A DNA stretch of 64,000 nt from an uncultured Sterolibacteriaceae bacterium (GTDB lineage: Bacteria; Pseudomonadota; Gammaproteobacteria; Burkholderiales; Rhodocyclaceae): the NCBI GenBank assembly GCA_937888595.1, contig CALARK010000001.1, forward strand, positions 11,310 to 75,309. Direction: 5' to 3'. Positions 63,237-64,000 of this stretch are shown piece by piece. Both the position numbers and the translations under genes were made by a program. The number at the start of each line of letters is the position of its first letter. Position 1 is the stretch's first letter. A model generated the notes under the pieces. It was not told the DNA's origin. It ran no database searches and worked only from the letters and a program-made list of their open reading frames with translations.

Positions 63237-63692
63237 TCAAAGGTACGGATCGGGAATGCCGAAACGGGCCAGTATCGCGCGCTCGCGGGCTTCCATGCGG
63301 GCGGCCTCCCGGGGACCGGTTTCGTGGTCGTATCCCTGTAGATGGAGCATACCATGCACCACCATGTGCGCCATGTGGGCCTTGAACGGCTTGCCCTGCG
63401 CCTTCGCCTCGCGCGCCACCACCGGCAGGCAGATCACGAGATCACCGCTCGCCGCCCTGCCTTCTTCGTAAACGAAGCTCAACACGTTGGTGGCGTAGTC
63501 CTTGCCGCGGTAGTCGCGGTTGAGTGCCCGGCCTTCGGCAGTCCCGACAAAACGCACGGTGACCGCGAGCGGCCGTTCCTGCGCCGCCGCCGCCCAGCGG
63601 CGCACCTGGGCCCGGTCGGGCAGGCGTGCATCGCTTGCGGCGTACTGCACCGCCAGATGCAGTTCGAGACGATCAGGGCCGGTGCTGCTCAT
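63237..63692 (-). CDS. ybeY: Endoribonuclease YbeY (rRNA maturation)
   Basis: This 151-residue zinc metalloprotein acts in 16S rRNA maturation. The zinc motif HGMLHLQGYDHE (HxxxHxxxxxH) is intact. The FVGTAEGRALNRDYRGKDYA block and TNVLSFVYEEG precede it. It overlaps phoH by 20 bases and precedes corC, the standard ybeZ-ybeY-corC-lnt order. Confidence 0.96.
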   Translation of the reverse strand: MSSTGPDRLELHLAVQYAASDARLPDRAQVRRWAAAAQERPLAVTVRFVGTAEGRALNRDYRGKDYATNVLSFVYEEGRAASGDLVICLPVVAREAKAQGKPFKAHMAHMVVHGMLHLQGYDHETGPREAARMEARERAILARFGIPDPYL

Positions 63693-64000
63693 AGGCGGCG
63701 ACGATGCGCGCGACCAGCGGATGGCGCACCACGTCGGTGGCGTCGAAGTCGGTGAAGGCCAGGCCGCGCACGTCGGCGAGGATGCGCCGCGCCTCGACCA
63801 GGCCCGACGACTGGCCCTTCGGCAGGTCCATCTGCGTGACGTCGCCGGTGATGACGGCTTTCGCGCCGATGCCGATGCGCGTCAGGAACATCTTCATCTG
63901 CTCGGGCGTGGTGTTCTGCGCCTCGTCGAGGATGATGAAGGCATGGTTGAGCGTGCGGCCGCGCATGTAGGCGAGCGGCGCCACCTCGATGCTCTGCTTC
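63673..64000 (-). CDS. ybeZ: PhoH-like ATPase YbeZ (5' part outside window)
   Basis: Only the C-terminal ~108 residues of this PhoH-family RNA-associated ATPase are visible. They begin KQSIEVAPLAYMRGRTLN, then include the Walker B segment HAFIILDEAQNTTPEQM and VITGDVTQMDLPKGQ, with the stop at 63673. The rest lies past the window edge. It leads the ybeZ-ybeY-corC-lnt operon. Confidence 0.95.
   Translation of the reverse strand, partial: KQSIEVAPLAYMRGRTLNHAFIILDEAQNTTPEQMKMFLTRIGIGAKAVITGDVTQMDLPKGQSSGLVEARRILADVRGLAFTDFDATDVVRHPLVARIVAAYEQHRP

Overview
The window is GC-rich, densely packed chromosomal DNA from a betaproteobacterium. Gene order and protein types fit Rhodocyclales best: phoH-ybeY-corC-lnt-glyQ-glyS-gmhB-plsC, ffh with ypjD/corB, pilC-pilD, DUF502-aspS-nudB, and MSHA-type pilus genes. 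The genus is not determinable by eye. No rRNA, tRNA, insertion sequence, phage gene or CRISPR array was seen, and no gene-free stretch exceeds 300 bases.

Layout. 1-6.4 kb: ffh (cut by the edge), ypjD-like, a CorB/CNNM transporter, type IV pilus genes pilC and pilD, fmdB, DUF502. 6.5-10.2 kb: aspS, then a secreted barnase-type RNase with a barstar-type protein wedged before nudB, then a peroxiredoxin-like protein. 10.1-13.5 kb (minus strand): ECF sigma factor, zinc anti-sigma factor, Cys/Lys-rich secreted peptide, DUF692 oxidase, HvfC partner, DoxX and a Cys-rich CWC protein, i.e. an hvf/buf ('bufferin') RiPP operon. 13.6-25 kb: hsp20, argB, pyrimidine nucleotidase, slmA, hemB, engB, cytochrome c4, histidine kinase, msrPQ, bioC-bioB, comF. 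25-31.5 kb: mshI-I2-J-K-L-M-N assembly genes without pilins. 31.6-39.2 kb: propionyl-CoA to succinyl-CoA module (pccA, pccB, meaB, methylmalonyl-CoA mutase) with a divergent GntR regulator. 39.3-43.3 kb: sulfide:quinone oxidoreductase, enoyl-CoA hydratase, two secreted DsrE-like proteins, nucleotidase. 43.3-48.3 kb: FeoB-like transporter, radical SAM protein, unusual ClpX-like ATPase. 48.3-55.4 kb: cutA, dsbD, ribE, chemoreceptor, adenylate cyclase-hemerythrin fusion, HD-GYP response regulator. 55.4-64 kb: YgjP-type metalloprotease with a degenerate tandem paralogue, plsC, gmhB, glyS, glyQ, lnt, corC, ybeY, phoH (cut by the edge).

The strongest unexplained signal is a dispersed ~24-bp sequence found 18 times, on both strands, about once per 3.5 kb. 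Its left arm is GCCGTC, its centre is usually CCGCCGGCG and its right arm is CCGACTTTT. Four copies are intergenic or lie at gene junctions. Fourteen lie inside genes, where five of six reading frames are used and many copies sit in linkers, signal-peptide ends or Pro/Ala-rich segments. The signal therefore acts at the DNA level. Its density, dispersion and occurrence inside genes resemble Neisseria DUS and Pasteurellaceae USS, and the window carries pilC, pilD and comF. A role as an uptake sequence is a hypothesis; a chromosome-organising protein site or a short mobile repeat are alternatives.
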